Below, one piece after another: positions 34,878 through 46,055 of a stretch of DNA of 64,000 nucleotides. A program made the position numbers and the translations under genes. How positions within the stretch are numbered: the stretch's first letter is position 1; every line of letters starts with the position of its first letter. The stretch comes from Rhynchospora pubera (Eukaryota > Streptophyta > Magnoliopsida > Poales > Cyperaceae). The stretch lies in contig CM051460.1 in NCBI GenBank assembly GCA_028095005.1, forward strand, positions 153,445,461 to 153,509,460, read 5' to 3'. Under the pieces are notes generated by a model, which had not been told where the DNA came from, made no database searches, and was given only the letters and a program-made list of their open reading frames with translations.

Positions 34878-36732
34878 TGACATCGTCATTATTTGTAGGC
34901 ATTTGGACCATACTTGGCACTCAAATAACACTCAAACCATTGAATTATTCAATAGATTGCTATGATTTCGATGGAATTGGCTCTACCGTCGTTTCTTCTC
35001 TCATTTTACAGGATTTTGATGATTTCTGATGATTTTGGAGCATATAGATGGATTCCCGACGTAGCACGCACGCTAGACGACTCATTCCTAGCATTGGAGG
35101 CTCTTTTCTCTCTCCTGGTCGACCCGAACAATCATCTGTTCGATCCGACCAGCACCTATGGCAGCCAGGCCACATTTTCTCTCTCCTGGTCGACCCGACC
35201 AGGAGCCTGTTCGATCCGACTGGGCATCACAACAGCAGACTTGTGCAGCTGTTCTTTCTCTCTCCTGTTCGGTTCGAACAAGGATCTGTTCGGTTTGACC
35301 AGGGTGCCGCCATATCACATAAGGCATTATTTTTTACATAGAAACTAATGGAAATGGCAATTTCTTGCGCCCTGGTGCCCTAGCCTTCCATCCTTGCAAC
35401 ATGGGACATCCATATATACACCTCTAGACCTGAAGGAAAGCATACAACCTTTCATACCACAAATTCCACTTTCCATAGGCGTTTTTCTCTCTTCCACCAT
35501 GGGAGATCATCAAAGCTTGGTTCTTTGAAGCGACGGCAGCAAGGAGACGAGTTTGGTGACCATCTTGCAACACCTCACTGCCTAGAGATCGTAGTTCGAA
35601 AGCATAAAGGAGTATTCGGTTTATTCTTCTATGTTTTCTTCTCTATTTTCAATGGGCTTGTATCTTGTTATTTCTATGTTATTTGTTGTGTGTTTTAGTA
35701 CTATGTTAGGCTAAATTTATGTAGTCTTAGGGGTAAGGTAGTAACTTAGGTTTGGATGTTGTGATTTGACTTGATATGATATGATATGTTTTGTTGATTT
35801 GTTTCGTTGAGAATTATGTTAATTGCTTGTTTAAATTGCTTGGTTAAGTCTAATTAACTTCTAGATGAATGGCCACATTTAGTTAAGTTCTAAAGTTAGG
35901 TTAATCAAGATAATTTAGATAAAGTATTTGGGATAAATCGTAGATCCGAAAGGGGAGATTAGTTGACACCAAAAGTGTAACTTTTAGACAAGTCCAAAAG
36001 ACCTCTAGATATCCTTATGAACTCCAACAAACAAGTTTAAGTTGATTGAATTCTATACCAAAAGTTGTGAACCAATCGAGTTAATTAGGTTAGGTTGTGA
36101 TTAAACCAGTTTCTAGTCCAACAAGCGACAGCTGAGGTTTAGAATATCTAGGTTTGACCAACAAACCCTAGCACAAAGCATAAACTATCATAAAAGTTCA
36201 AAATCGCACACTTATACTATCTGTTCGGATCGAACAGACTCCTGTTCGGATTGAACAGAGTCCTGTTCGGATTGAACAGACTCCTGTTCGGATTGAACAG
36301 AGTCCTGTTCGGATTGAACAGACTCCTGTTCGGATTGAACAGATCCTTGTTCGAACCGAACAGAGAAGTAAACGCTTGAAAAACACCGTTCGATGCACGA
36401 AAGTGATAAGTTCTGTGTTCTAGAGTCCAAACCAAGGTGAAACCTGAACCCTAAGACGCTTTTTATTACTGTTTAAACCCTAAAAACTTTACTTTGTTAT
36501 TTAGATTATTTTATTTGACAAAAACAACCAAAAATATTTACTTTATTGCACTTAGATTTATTTCAACTATTTTTCCACCAAAATATTCTTGTCTAGCTTT
36601 TGAGAAAGGATAAGTCCGGTAATCAATTGTACCGTCCCTTGGGTTCGACCCTAAAGCTTTACTCCAAACGATTAGTGAGGTTAGCTCTAGGTCTATAAAT
36701 TTATTTGATTCCTAGGTTTTAAGCCTTCATCA
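34878..36732 (+). repeat. Right LTR (1855 bp)
   Basis: Same sequence as the left LTR apart from C at 35371 (T at 28960), the only difference I found by eye. It is followed directly by the target duplication CCTAT. Confidence 0.93.
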
Positions 36733-37416
36733 CCTATAATTCTCGTGGCTTCCTCTTTTCCTAACGTTCCTTCAAACGGCGGCGCAGAGGCCCCAAGTGA
36801 ACGATTTAAGAGGAGCTGCTGCCCTCTTCGCCCGTAGATCTACCCAATCGCCTGCGTATCCCCACTGCCGCCTAACATTTGACTACGAATTCCTACTCCA
36901 TGAAGTTGGTGAAGAGCGACTAGATAGAAGCTTAACCTATTTTCGCTGTTGTTTTATTTCTTGCGTCTTCCCCCATCGCGAGGAGAGAGCCTATTAAGTA
37001 GACAAGCAAGCAAGCAATTGTGAATGATTTTTCAGTTACTGTTGATTTCGAGCAAGCAAGCAAGCAACCCGACCTGGTAAGTAGACAAGCAAGCAAGCCT
37101 GGAACCTGGTAACCTATCTGAAGCATGAATTTTTCATTTACCGTTGATTTCGAGTGTCCCTACCTGGTAAGTACACAAGCAAGAAATTGTAAATGATTGC
37201 CTTTGGTTTGGCTATCCAATTTTGCTTTAGCAGGTTCAATTAGAAAATTGTATATCAAGGCTGAGTTATGATTTTTTTTAATATTTTTCTCCATGCTTTT
37301 TTTTGTTATTGATTTTTCCTTGCAAAAGAGATTCATTTTAGTTGTATGTATGCAACATCTTTTATCTGATAGATATTAATATATATATATATTTTTGGAG
37401 TTTTAGGTAAAATAAG

Positions 37417-37837
37417 ATGAAGTTGTTCGGAAAACTAAGAGGAGTCACCAAAGGCGCAGCTAACCAAGTGACTTGGTAAGTGGCAAATGTCTGCCATCAA
37501 ATATGCAAAATTAAATTTATGAGGTGGTTAGTATAATTTTCTTTCTACTCAAAATCGCAACTCTAATGTCAATACTTGTCAAAACTTGCCGGTATAGTAA
37601 TCTTAAATTGGTTTTGTATGTGTGTTCTTCTCTAATTTATGGAATTTAGTTTATTTTTCATGCTTCAGGCACACAAATAATTGAGGTTTTTCTGACGGCA
37701 TTTGAAAATGAAGTGAAGAAGGCACATATAGTAGAAGCCGTGGTCCGGAATATTAGCCACAATGTAGGGTTGACAGAGTTTGGCAGCCAATCAATTGAAG
37801 ATTCCAATGCTGATGTGGTGGTTTTACTTAGGAAGGT
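37417..37837 (+). pseudogene. Captured exon pair of an unrecognised gene
   Basis: A first exon-like piece starts MKLFGKLRGVTKGAANQ and ends at a good donor (TTG|GTAAGT, about 37475). A second begins after TTTTTCATGCTTCAG (about 37670). It encodes VFLTAFENEVKKAHIVEAVV and continues with ISHNVGLTEFGSQSIED to a donor near 37836. Joining the two at these sites shifts the frame into a stop, so the pair cannot be translated through. I do not recognise the family. The stretch before it (36738-37416) looks like captured 5' leader, with AAGCAAGCAAGCAA repeats at 37000-37105. Confidence 0.5.
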
Positions 37838-38490
37838 ACATACATTTTTTTTGTGGCCTTGAGCATTTCTTAATCATGTTGTTTCATCCATAACTTACGC
37901 ATCTGTAACCAAAGATGTTCATTCTGGCATCGATACCATATGCAGCTGACTTGTGGAACTATCTTCTTTCTCCGTGTTTGTTGGCACCACTTGGGTGGTG
38001 GTGCAGGCATGGGAAATTCCTAATTTGTGTACTTATTGAAGACATTAAGAAAAAGACATATTTGAAAATATTCATTTTTAATATTCATTAAATTCCTGAT
38101 TACTAATTATATTTTTGATTGAATAAACTTGAGATGTCTAGATCGGACGTTCTAATTATTTTTGTTAAATACAGTGTTGATTTTGTTTCCAATTTAATAA
38201 CCCTACTAACGATTCTGTAGTCTTGAAATCATTTTCCATATACTTGCTTAAGATTAAGATCGATTTTATTACACCTGTATGTTCATTAATTAAGTATCAG
38301 ATTTTAGATGCAAGGTTTGACCTAATCTCATCTTTACAGTATTGGACTATTTGTGTATTTTTTTTGCCTGTCTATCACTTTGCATCAATCAGACTGTCGT
38401 TTATCACAAGTTATTTCCTATTTAATAAGATGGCACTATATATTTTGCTATGAATGCACTGACAGTATCTATTGTAAATGTGATGTACAG

Positions 38491-40094
38491 ACCTACATGT
38501 TCAAATATGATACCGTGCACGACCAGTACAAGCATCATGAGATTTCTATCAAGGACAACAAGACCCTTCTCTTTGGCGAGAAACCTGTCACTGTGTTTGG
38601 CATCAGGTAGAGAGAGCTCCTATGTTATTGAAATCACATGCATTAATTCTACCCAATTTTGTTTAAATGCAATCAATAGACTAACAATTGGTGTTGGTTT
38701 TGAAGGAACCCTGATGAGATTCCATGGGTGAGGCTGGAGCTGAGTATGTTGTTGAGTCCACCGGCGTCTTTTTCACTGACAAGGACAAGACTGCTGCTCA
38801 CTTGAAGGTGAATACTTCTTTTTATCATAGTTTATATGTGCATTAAGGTAATTTTATATTTATAATAAATATATTATACTTATTGCTTTGATTTGAAATA
38901 GGGTGGTGCCAAGAAGGTTGTCATCTCTGCTCCCAGCAAAGATGCCCCGATGTTTGTTGTTGGTGTGAATGAGATGGAATACAAGCCTGAACTCGACGTA
39001 GTCTCCAATGCTAGCTGCACCACCAACTGCCTTGCTCCCCTTGCTAAGGTAACACTCTTGTGAATTAGATGCAACTTCAGCTTTTGAGAATTTATTATAC
39101 AATTCACATTCCTGGGATGAGTACTTAATTGTGGGGTTCAATTTTGCAGGTCATTAATGACAGATTTGGCATCGTTGAGGGTTTGATGACCACTGTTCAC
39201 TCAATCACTGGTATTTATTTATGATTCCCTAACTCTGAGATATCCTTGTAATATATGGCTTTGTTTATTTATTGTGAGTTTGTATTTAATTCATGTTCAG
39301 CTACCCAAAAGACTGTTGACGGACCCTCAGCCAAGGACTGGAGAGGTGGAAGGGCTGCAAGCTTCAACATCATTCCCAGCAGCACTGGTGCTGCCAAGGT
39401 ATGTTTTGTTATATACTTGCCACATTGCCAAGGATCATTTTCATTGCACATACAAGGAAACTACTATAAATGCACAATGTGTGGTTCTCAATAACACTCT
39501 ATGTCCATTGCTTAAAGCTTGTTCATAATTGTTATGTCTATTTTTTTGTTCACTTGTTGTAGGCTGTCGGGAAGGTGCTTCCTGCTTTGAATGGCAAGTT
39601 GACTGGCATGGCATTCCGTGTGCCCACTTATGATGTCTCTGTTGTTGATCTTACCGTCAGACTTGAGAAAGTTGCCTCCTATGAAGATATCAAGGCTGCT
39701 ATTAAGTGAGTGTTTTTATCAATTAATAATTCTACATACTGATGTGATATACTTATGGTTAGCCGAGTCTTTGTTCTTTTTCTAATGAAATATTTCACCA
39801 TTTGCAGGGAGGAGTCTGAGGGCAAGCTCAAGGGCATCTTGGGTTACACCGAGGATGACCTTGTTTCAACCGACTTTATTGGTGACAGCAGGTACATTTT
39901 TCTACTTTTACTGGAAACTAATTTTCCTTTTAAATTATTCTGTCTATTATTCTTTTGTTTATGTACTTCACATTAATTGCATCGTTTGATCATCAATGTT
40001 ACAGGTCTAGCATCTTTAATGCCAAGGCTGGTATTGCTCTTAACGATAACTTTGTTAAGCTTGTTACATGGTACGACAACGAGTGGGGCTACAG
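38491..40094 (+). pseudogene. GAPC-like: Cytosolic GAPDH gene fragment with introns, 5' and 3' truncated and frameshifted
   Basis: Exon remnants are 38491-38606, 38706-38807, 38901-39048, 39150-39210, 39301-39398, 39563-39705, 39808-39891 and 40005-40094, at canonical plant GapC positions with intact GT-AG sites. They encode TYMFKYDTVHDQYKHHE through VTWYDNEWGY, including the catalytic Cys motif SNASCTTNCLAPL and the active-site His (TTVHS). Missing are the 5' exons with the NAD-binding GINGFGRIGR region and the last exon. In 38706-38807 the usual CCATGGGGTGAG has lost one G (38726-38735), which shifts the frame, and the next line gains one codon (VFFT). Glycolytic GAPDH oxidises glyceraldehyde-3-phosphate, but this copy cannot. 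Retained introns rule out a processed pseudogene and fit capture by the surrounding Helitron. Confidence 0.9.
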
Positions 40095-40299
40095 GTAATT
40101 AACCTTCATGGACACGTACTAGAATATTTTTTATATGCTTTTTATTTTATTCTTTTCAACTGATTCTGATAAGGTCACGGAGAGATAAGGCAGAATGTTA
40201 AGCACCTGATATGATATTTGCTTTTTGAAAACAACATAGTTTAGATTTCTTTTTCTTTTCTTTCTAATACCTTCAAATTAACAATATTATGTTAGATAT

Positions 40300-40482
40300 T
40301 TGATACAGGTGGTTGTGTTGAGTTTATACCTAGGCTATCTAGCCATTACTGGTTTGGTGCTTCTAGGGAAGGTCGTACCAGGTGCTGTCCTTTTCGATGG
40401 TTCATGCTTACGGTTACAATGGTCCAATTTACTTTCTCTAATTGTTTTTATTTTTATCACTTTATCATTATTCATTGAGTAG
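40300..40482 (+). pseudogene. FK-like: Delta14-sterol reductase (FACKEL)-like gene fragment
   Basis: The frame encodes YLAITGLVLLGKVVPGAVLF, followed by DGSCLRLQWSNLLSLIVF. This resembles the N-terminal part of plant C-14 sterol reductase, which has a YLAVAGEILPGKV...LLSDGS-LRYRCNGLL pattern. That enzyme reduces the C14 double bond of sterols in the ER membrane. Only this one exon-like piece is clear. A hydrophobic segment at about 40840-40893, ending in a good donor (TTT|GTAAGTG), might be the next exon. It is inside the Helitron, on +, downstream of the GAPDH fragment. The identification is from memory of the family and is moderately certain. Confidence 0.55.
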
Positions 40483-41758
40483 TATTTCTGAAATTTAGAA
40501 AATTATCCATTATTTGACTGTGTAAATAATTTTTTTTGGGGGGAGAAGCGGGAGAGGGAGATGGAATTTAGGAAAAAATAGTGGGACAGTGAAAGAGCAG
40601 AAAATTGAGAATATTTAAACTCTAGATGCTATTGAGGCTTATTTCTTATATCATTAACTTATCTTATTAAATATGAACACATTTTGTCGATCTATTTGTA
40701 GGTTTATGTAGAACCTATCACTGAAATGAAATTCTATTCGTATACAGATCTATTTGAAATTTGAAAGGAAATGCAACAATATTTTGTGGTGAAACCATAC
40801 AATATAGCGAAAGATACTTGCATTGTTGGGTTAAAGCAAGCACTAGATACAGTTGTATTATGCAGTTTGACCTTTGTAATCTTTCTTCAATTTGTAAGTG
40901 CACCTCTTTCTTTGACAGCATACTTATTTTTTACTAAGTTTACAAATATATATATATAACAGATCTACTAAACCAATCCATATTTTGCTCAGATGGTATT
41001 GAGAAGTTATTTATTTGGATAATATTTAAAGTTTTTATCAGGAAACACTAACTCACAGAATTAGAAAACGACTTCTGACTAAGTTTACATAAACACATGA
41101 TAGGTAGCACCAAGAGCAAATATGGGCCTATAAGGTACTGCGTGGTTTCGTTTGCATTTTTATTTTTGGTATTTGGAGTAGATTGTAAATATGGGAGATT
41201 TGGAGTACGTTACTCTGAATCAAGCATCTTGTGATTTGCTTTTACTTTTTTTGTTTTACATTTCGTATTGTTTGATTAAGTTTTTCATTTGGCTTTGCAA
41301 TTTCTTCTCTCTCTGGAGCTTGGTGGTGTTCTCTTAACAGTTCTTTTCCCTGATTATAAGCTTACATTTTAATGCCGTGTCATACTTAACATGTTGCACA
41401 TATCAAAATCATGTTTAACTGTACAAGTGCTAAATAAAGCCGAACTCTATTTGAAACGAACACCCAAATTGTTTTCCAGTTATATGTACCAGTAACAAAT
41501 ATGTTGAACAAGTCATATAACTACTTGCAACAGAAGAGGATGTACATGCCGAAGGACAATATAAAATAAGTGGACCAAATTGCACAGCGGATATTGAAAC
41601 GACAAAATATACGAGTGTTTTTTTTTTGTTCAAAATTATTTAAAAAATTTCCACACATTGGATGTAGCACAATTTTTCAAGAATAAAACAAGTTCGTATA
41701 AAAAGAATATATATACTAAAAAATTTTAACTTTTTTGAAATATATCAAATAAAAAATT

Positions 41759-41788
41759 GCCTGCACATTGAGCGGGCACTGCTGCTAG
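41759..41788 (+). repeat. Helitron 3' terminus: hairpin plus CTAG
   Basis: GCCTGC pairs with GCGGGC (one G-T wobble) around a 7-base loop. Seven bases later comes CTAG, followed by T. This is the expected Helitron termination signal. Confidence 0.8.
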
Positions 41789-42137
41789 TTTTAACTAACA
41801 GCTATAAATACTAAAGACGTTTGAACATTAATTATTTTGGTTGCAAACTTTATTGCACATTCTACAACTAAACTAATTATTAGCATTTGATCTGAACTTC
41901 CATGCTTCCTTTGTCAAATTCAACAACCAATCATACTCCTAACCATACTATATTTTTCATGCGAACTTCTTCCTACTATATAAAAAAAATACTATGCTCT
42001 CCTCTTGTGTGAACATAATAGAATAGAGGTTAGATTATCTGACCAAATAGCAAATATAAAAACTGGATAAGACTGAGCATTGAGACCACCTGTTGCAAGT
42101 TGTCTTAGACTTGGATACCTTTGTTCCCATCTGTGAC

Positions 42138-42340
42138 GGGAGAGTATCCTCTGGATGGTTGTATTCAACCATCCAGTGGACGTCTTTAGATCCGAGCCGT
42201 CCGATTTAATCTCAACGGTTAGATCTTTTCGGGCCTATCAATCCAGGTATCATGCACGGGGCATCTATAGCCATTGAGATTAAATCAGACGGCTGAGATC
42301 TAAAACCATCCATGGATGGCCATCCAGAGGATGCAGTTCC
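42138..42340. mobile_element. Family C palindromic MITE (copy 1), upstream of the Tubby-like gene
   Basis: 203 bp, flanked by the perfect 9-bp direct repeat ATCTGTGAC (42129-42137 and 42341-42349). Tips share ATCCTCTGGATGG. The arms carry GCCGTCCGATTTAATCTC and its inverse. The centre CGGGCCTATCAATCCAGGTA, then CATGCACGGGGC, is the reverse complement of the centres at 52244 and 54862. It lies about 630 bp before the Tubby-like ATG, so it may fall within the promoter. Confidence 0.9.
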
Positions 42341-42379
42341 ATCTGTGACTGCCAGCAGACAAAAGCTAGCACTTTTTTT

Positions 42380-42966
42380 TGCCCCAATTTTTGTTTCTAT
42401 TTTACTAATCTCACAAAACCCATCTCTCTTTCTCTCTCTCTCTCCATCTCTACTATCTCTATCTTTCCTTGCCTACCACCAACCCTAGAAATTTCTCGAC
42501 CTTAACCTAACTCCCAAATCAGAACCTTCCTACTTCTCTCTTCCTTGCTAATCTTCTCTTTGTTGGTAATAAATTCCGAAATTTTCGCTTCGATTCTGTG
42601 CAAACCCTTACCTTATACTCAGTTTCTCTCTCTCTCAAAAAAAAAAAGGAAAAAAAGAGAGAAAGGAAGGGAAGCCTTCTTATTATGGTACTTGTCTCTC
42701 TTTGGGTGCCTAATTCTGGAAAAAATGGCTAAAATATTTTGACCAGAAGAATTTCTCTCCTGGGTACTTCCCAAATGGGAAGATATTTTTGGGTTTATCT
42801 CTCTACGAGTAAAACCAAACTTCCTCTGCCGAAATTGGGTCGATTCTAAAACTCTATTTGCGCACCAAGCACACCCAATTATGCGCTAATCAACGGTTAT
42901 TAGCTTCCATTACGCTTTTTCTAGCATTGGAGGAGTTTCCAAAAGGGTAAAGTACTAAAGTAAAAG
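42380..42966 (+). promoter_or_regulatory. Probable 5' UTR and core promoter of the Tubby-like gene
   Basis: Contains pyrimidine-rich runs (TCTCTCTTTCTCTCTCTCTC near 42424 and TTTCTCTCTCTCTC near 42624) typical of plant 5' leaders. No TATA box is obvious. Confidence 0.4.
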
Positions 42967-45900
42967 GTGATGTCTTTTAGAACCCTGATTCAGGACATGA
43001 GAGACGAAATAGGGAGCTTTCGTCTGAGGTCGTCTCGGTCCCACCGCGCCTCAGCTGTGCATGAAGGACCAGATCCATTGGGGGAATTTGATGCCTTGAA
43101 GCAGAGTTGCTGGGCCAATCTCCCACCAGAACTGTTGCGGGATGTGTTGGTGCGAATTGAGGAGTCGGAGGCCTCATGGCCCCCACGCAAAGACGTGGTG
43201 GCTTGCGCCGGTGTTTGCCGCTCTTGGCGAGAAATCATGAAGGAAATTGTGAAGCTTCCAGAGATTTCTGGGAAGCTGACATTTCCTATTTCACTCAAGC
43301 AGGTAGTATTATACTATAGTTTTGAATTTTAATTGGTACTATGTATATGTCCTACAGACTAGAGGTTTCTGGGTTTGAATCCAGGGCAGTTTTACTTATT
43401 TCACTAAAGAAAAGGGATAAATTATTCTGCATTTTTTAACTCCCAGCATGTTAAAATTTGGTATGGTACATATTCTGGAAAACATGACAAATGAAGTATA
43501 AGCTTCTGAACTGTGTAAACCATGATATATCGCTGGAATTTTTTATAACGGTAAGATGTGTGGGTCTGTCTACTAGTCTTCCTTCAGTCTTGTACTTGAT
43601 GACATTAGGAGGTGAGTGGTGTGGGTGATGCTATCCATGTTCTACGCTGGTTCATGATCATTTTCTCCTTTTCAAGGGTTGTTCACAGCACGATGTCATG
43701 AGGTTTTGCATGGGTGCATGTGACAATTTGTTCCATACTATAATATTAGAAGCAGATTAGTGCAGTTGTGTGTCCAATATAATCTCAATAATTTTTGTGC
43801 CAAAAATCTACTAGTTGTTGGGGTAAAACATGGTGTATATCCTTCTATTTACATACTCATCATTTCTTAGAAGGCCTATTGTTTATTTTTTGAAGTTTTG
43901 TTTTGTTTTAGTTGATTATCAAGGCAAAGCAATGATCCTTTTCTCCTATGTTTTCTTTCCTCTGTTATTAGCCGGGCCCAAGAGAATTTCCTCTCCAATG
44001 CTTCATCAGGAGAAACCGCAATACACACACATACCATCTTTACCTGGGTTTGACTCAAGGTACACATACAAGTTCAAATGCTTGGCCATTTCATCAATTG
44101 GTGTCTTTTTTTTGCACTGATACATACCTCTTGGATGTTTTGCATTTATAGCACTGACTGATGATGGTAAGTTCTTATTGGCTGCACGCAAGGCCCGGCG
44201 GCCCACTTGCACAGACTACCTTATTTCCTTGAATAAGGATGACATGTCAAAGGGGAGTTGCACCTATGTTGGGAAACTAAGGTGAGTGACTGTTGCCTTC
44301 ACTTTCAGATACTTTTAGGTTTTTTACTTTGCTATACCCAAAATGTATGATATTGGGAAGCTTCATAACCTGGTAGTGAATCTGCAGCTAAACTAGTATT
44401 TACCATGCTAAAACTTTGACCAAATAGGACTAACATGTTACTCTTCAATATAAGGAGAGCTCTAAGTTGTAGAAACCATAACAAGATGGTCATGTAAGGA
44501 ATTAAGCCTGTCTTATTCTGAAATTTTTAGATGTAAATAATTAGAAATTTGAGAAGTTGGTTCTTACTTGGAAAATTTGAAAACAACAAATCCTGCACTC
44601 TCAGATAGTCGTGCGAAGGTTAATGCTGTGCTATTCTCTTCATAAGCTCCTTTCGTCAAACTGTCTGTGGATGAATTGATAAAATAGTGGTTATGGCCTT
44701 ATGGGCCTCTCAGTAGGAGAGTGTCCCATGCAAGTGCTCCTTTAAAAGCATGCAGGAGGATTCTATTTTTAAAACATCTCAAATTCATTTTCTACATATT
44801 GAAATTTTATTTCTAAACTTTCTAAATTGCATTTTCTTTTAGTTATTATGTATATTACACTGCCAGGTCAACACTAAGAACGCCCACTGCTGGGGTCTGG
44901 TATTAAAAGCCGATTAGATGGTATTGAGAGGTCTTAGTTATATTTCATGTCCTCAGGGCAGCATGCTCTGTGAAATTTTAGTCAGACCATTGTGTTTAGT
45001 GTCATGTTTCAAGCATAGGGAAAGAAGTAGAACTATTTCTATTTTTTGTATACAGAGGTGAATTTGATATTAGCACTTTTGTTCTATAATAATTTGAAAA
45101 AGATAAAATTTGTACCCTCTGTCTACACAGATCAAACTTCTTGGGAACAAAATTCACAGTGTATGATGCACACCCGCCATATGCTGGTGCTGTCCTATCA
45201 AAGAGCCGGTCAATGCGCATGGTTGGGCCAAATCAGGTTTCCCCTAGAGTCCCTGCTGGCAATTATCCCGTGGCCCATATTGCATATGAATTGAATGTTC
45301 TCGGTTCAAGGTACTTTAATAATCCTGCCTTTTACTTTCATGATATTTTGTTCTTTCTTTGTATGGTGCCATTAAAGTTTTCTACCAGATCATTTGTGTT
45401 AGATAGTTAGAAGCAACTATAGCATTGAGAGGATTCTGTGGATGATGAAGAATTTGCATCAACTTAGTTACAGTACTTAAAAAGTTAACATCTATAGAAG
45501 ACATGAGGAGACGGCTATCAGTATCTAATCAACATTATTCCCAATTTTTTTCCTTAAATCAGAGGTCCCAGAAGAATGCAATGTGTGATGGACTCGATCC
45601 CTGCTTCCTCCATTGAGCCTGGTGGGACTGCCCCTGTCCAGACCGATTTCCCTCTGGGTGGCCTTAATATTGATTCTATGCATCCCCTCCCTTTCTTTCG
45701 CTCAAAATCAGCCCGATTTGACCCCCCCACATCCACCACCACTCCCGTTGCCGTTCAGAAGGACAGCAAGAAGCTAATTTTGAAAAATAAATCACCTCGT
45801 TGGCATGAACAGCTGCAGTGCTGGTGTCTGAATTTTAGGGGCCGAGTCACAGTGGCATCGGTCAAGAACTTTCAGCTGGTGGCTGCACCCGAGGAAGGCG

Positions 45901-46055
45901 GAACAGTAAATCAGGAGCAAGACGGTAAAGTTGTATTGCAGTTTGGCAAGGTTGGCAAGGACTTGTTCACGATGGATTATCGTTACCCTATCTCAGCCTT
46001 CCAGGCATTCGCCATTTGCCTCAGCAGCTTCGACACCAAAATTGCCTGTGAATAA
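42967..46055 (+). CDS. TLP: Tubby-like F-box protein, 5 coding exons
   Basis: Exons 42967-43302, 43972-44059, 44152-44281, 45131-45310 and 45563-46055 join through GT-AG introns into 408 aa, a normal length. The N-terminal part has MSFRTLIQDMRDEIGSF, and an F-box at about residues 45-100 (CWANLPPELLRDVLVRIEES, CAGVCRSWREIMKEIV). The tubby domain fills about 112-408 and ends with the family signatures FRGRVTVASVKNFQ and AFAICLSSFDTKIACE. The F-box joins SKP1 in SCF ubiquitin ligases. The tubby barrel binds phosphoinositides and tethers the protein to the plasma membrane until stress releases it; plant members act in ABA and stress responses. The ATG at 42967 gives the conserved MSFR start. No defects are seen. 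The paralogue number cannot be fixed. Confidence 0.96.

Larger units (their letters stand above)
28467..36732 (+). mobile_element. Non-autonomous Ty3/gypsy (Athila-like) LTR retrotransposon with gag and protease only
   Basis: The 8266-bp element is flanked by the perfect 5-bp duplication CCTAT (28462-28466, 36733-36737). LTRs are 28467-30321 and 34878-36732, both 1855 bp, TG...CA, in exact register (offset 6411) with one difference seen (T at 28960, C at 35371). The primer-binding site TGGCGCCGTTGCCGGGGAC (from 30325) is complementary to the 3' end of plant tRNA-Asp, as in Athila. The polypurine tract TTTGGGGGGA lies just before the right LTR. The 4.6-kb internal region encodes only gag-protease. 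Reverse transcriptase, RNase H and integrase are absent, so it depends on a partner. This resembles TR-GAG elements. Confidence 0.93.
28022..41788 (+). mobile_element. Helitron with captured gene fragments, split by an LTR retrotransposon
   Basis: The 5' end TCTCTACTACTTATAAAGCA follows an A at 28021. The 3' end is CTAG (41785-41788), followed by T. Seven bases before CTAG is a hairpin: GCCTGC (41759-41764), a 7-base loop, then GCGGGC (41772-41777). TC...CTRR termini, a 3' hairpin and A|T insertion without target duplication are the defining Helitron features. Inside are an unrecognised exon pair (37417-37837), an eight-exon GAPDH fragment and a sterol-reductase fragment, all on + with introns kept. 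No Rep/helicase gene is seen, so it is non-autonomous. Removing the nested LTR element and one TSD copy leaves about 5.5 kb. A tRNA-like A/B-box pair occurs at about 28178-28240. Confidence 0.8.

Noticed and set aside
38491..40094. A functional GAPDH gene
   Set aside because: NAD-binding 5' exons and the last exon are absent and one exon has a single-base deletion.
43355..43395. tRNA B-box-like GGGTTTGAATCC in intron 1 of the Tubby-like gene
   Set aside because: An isolated motif without a partner A-box.
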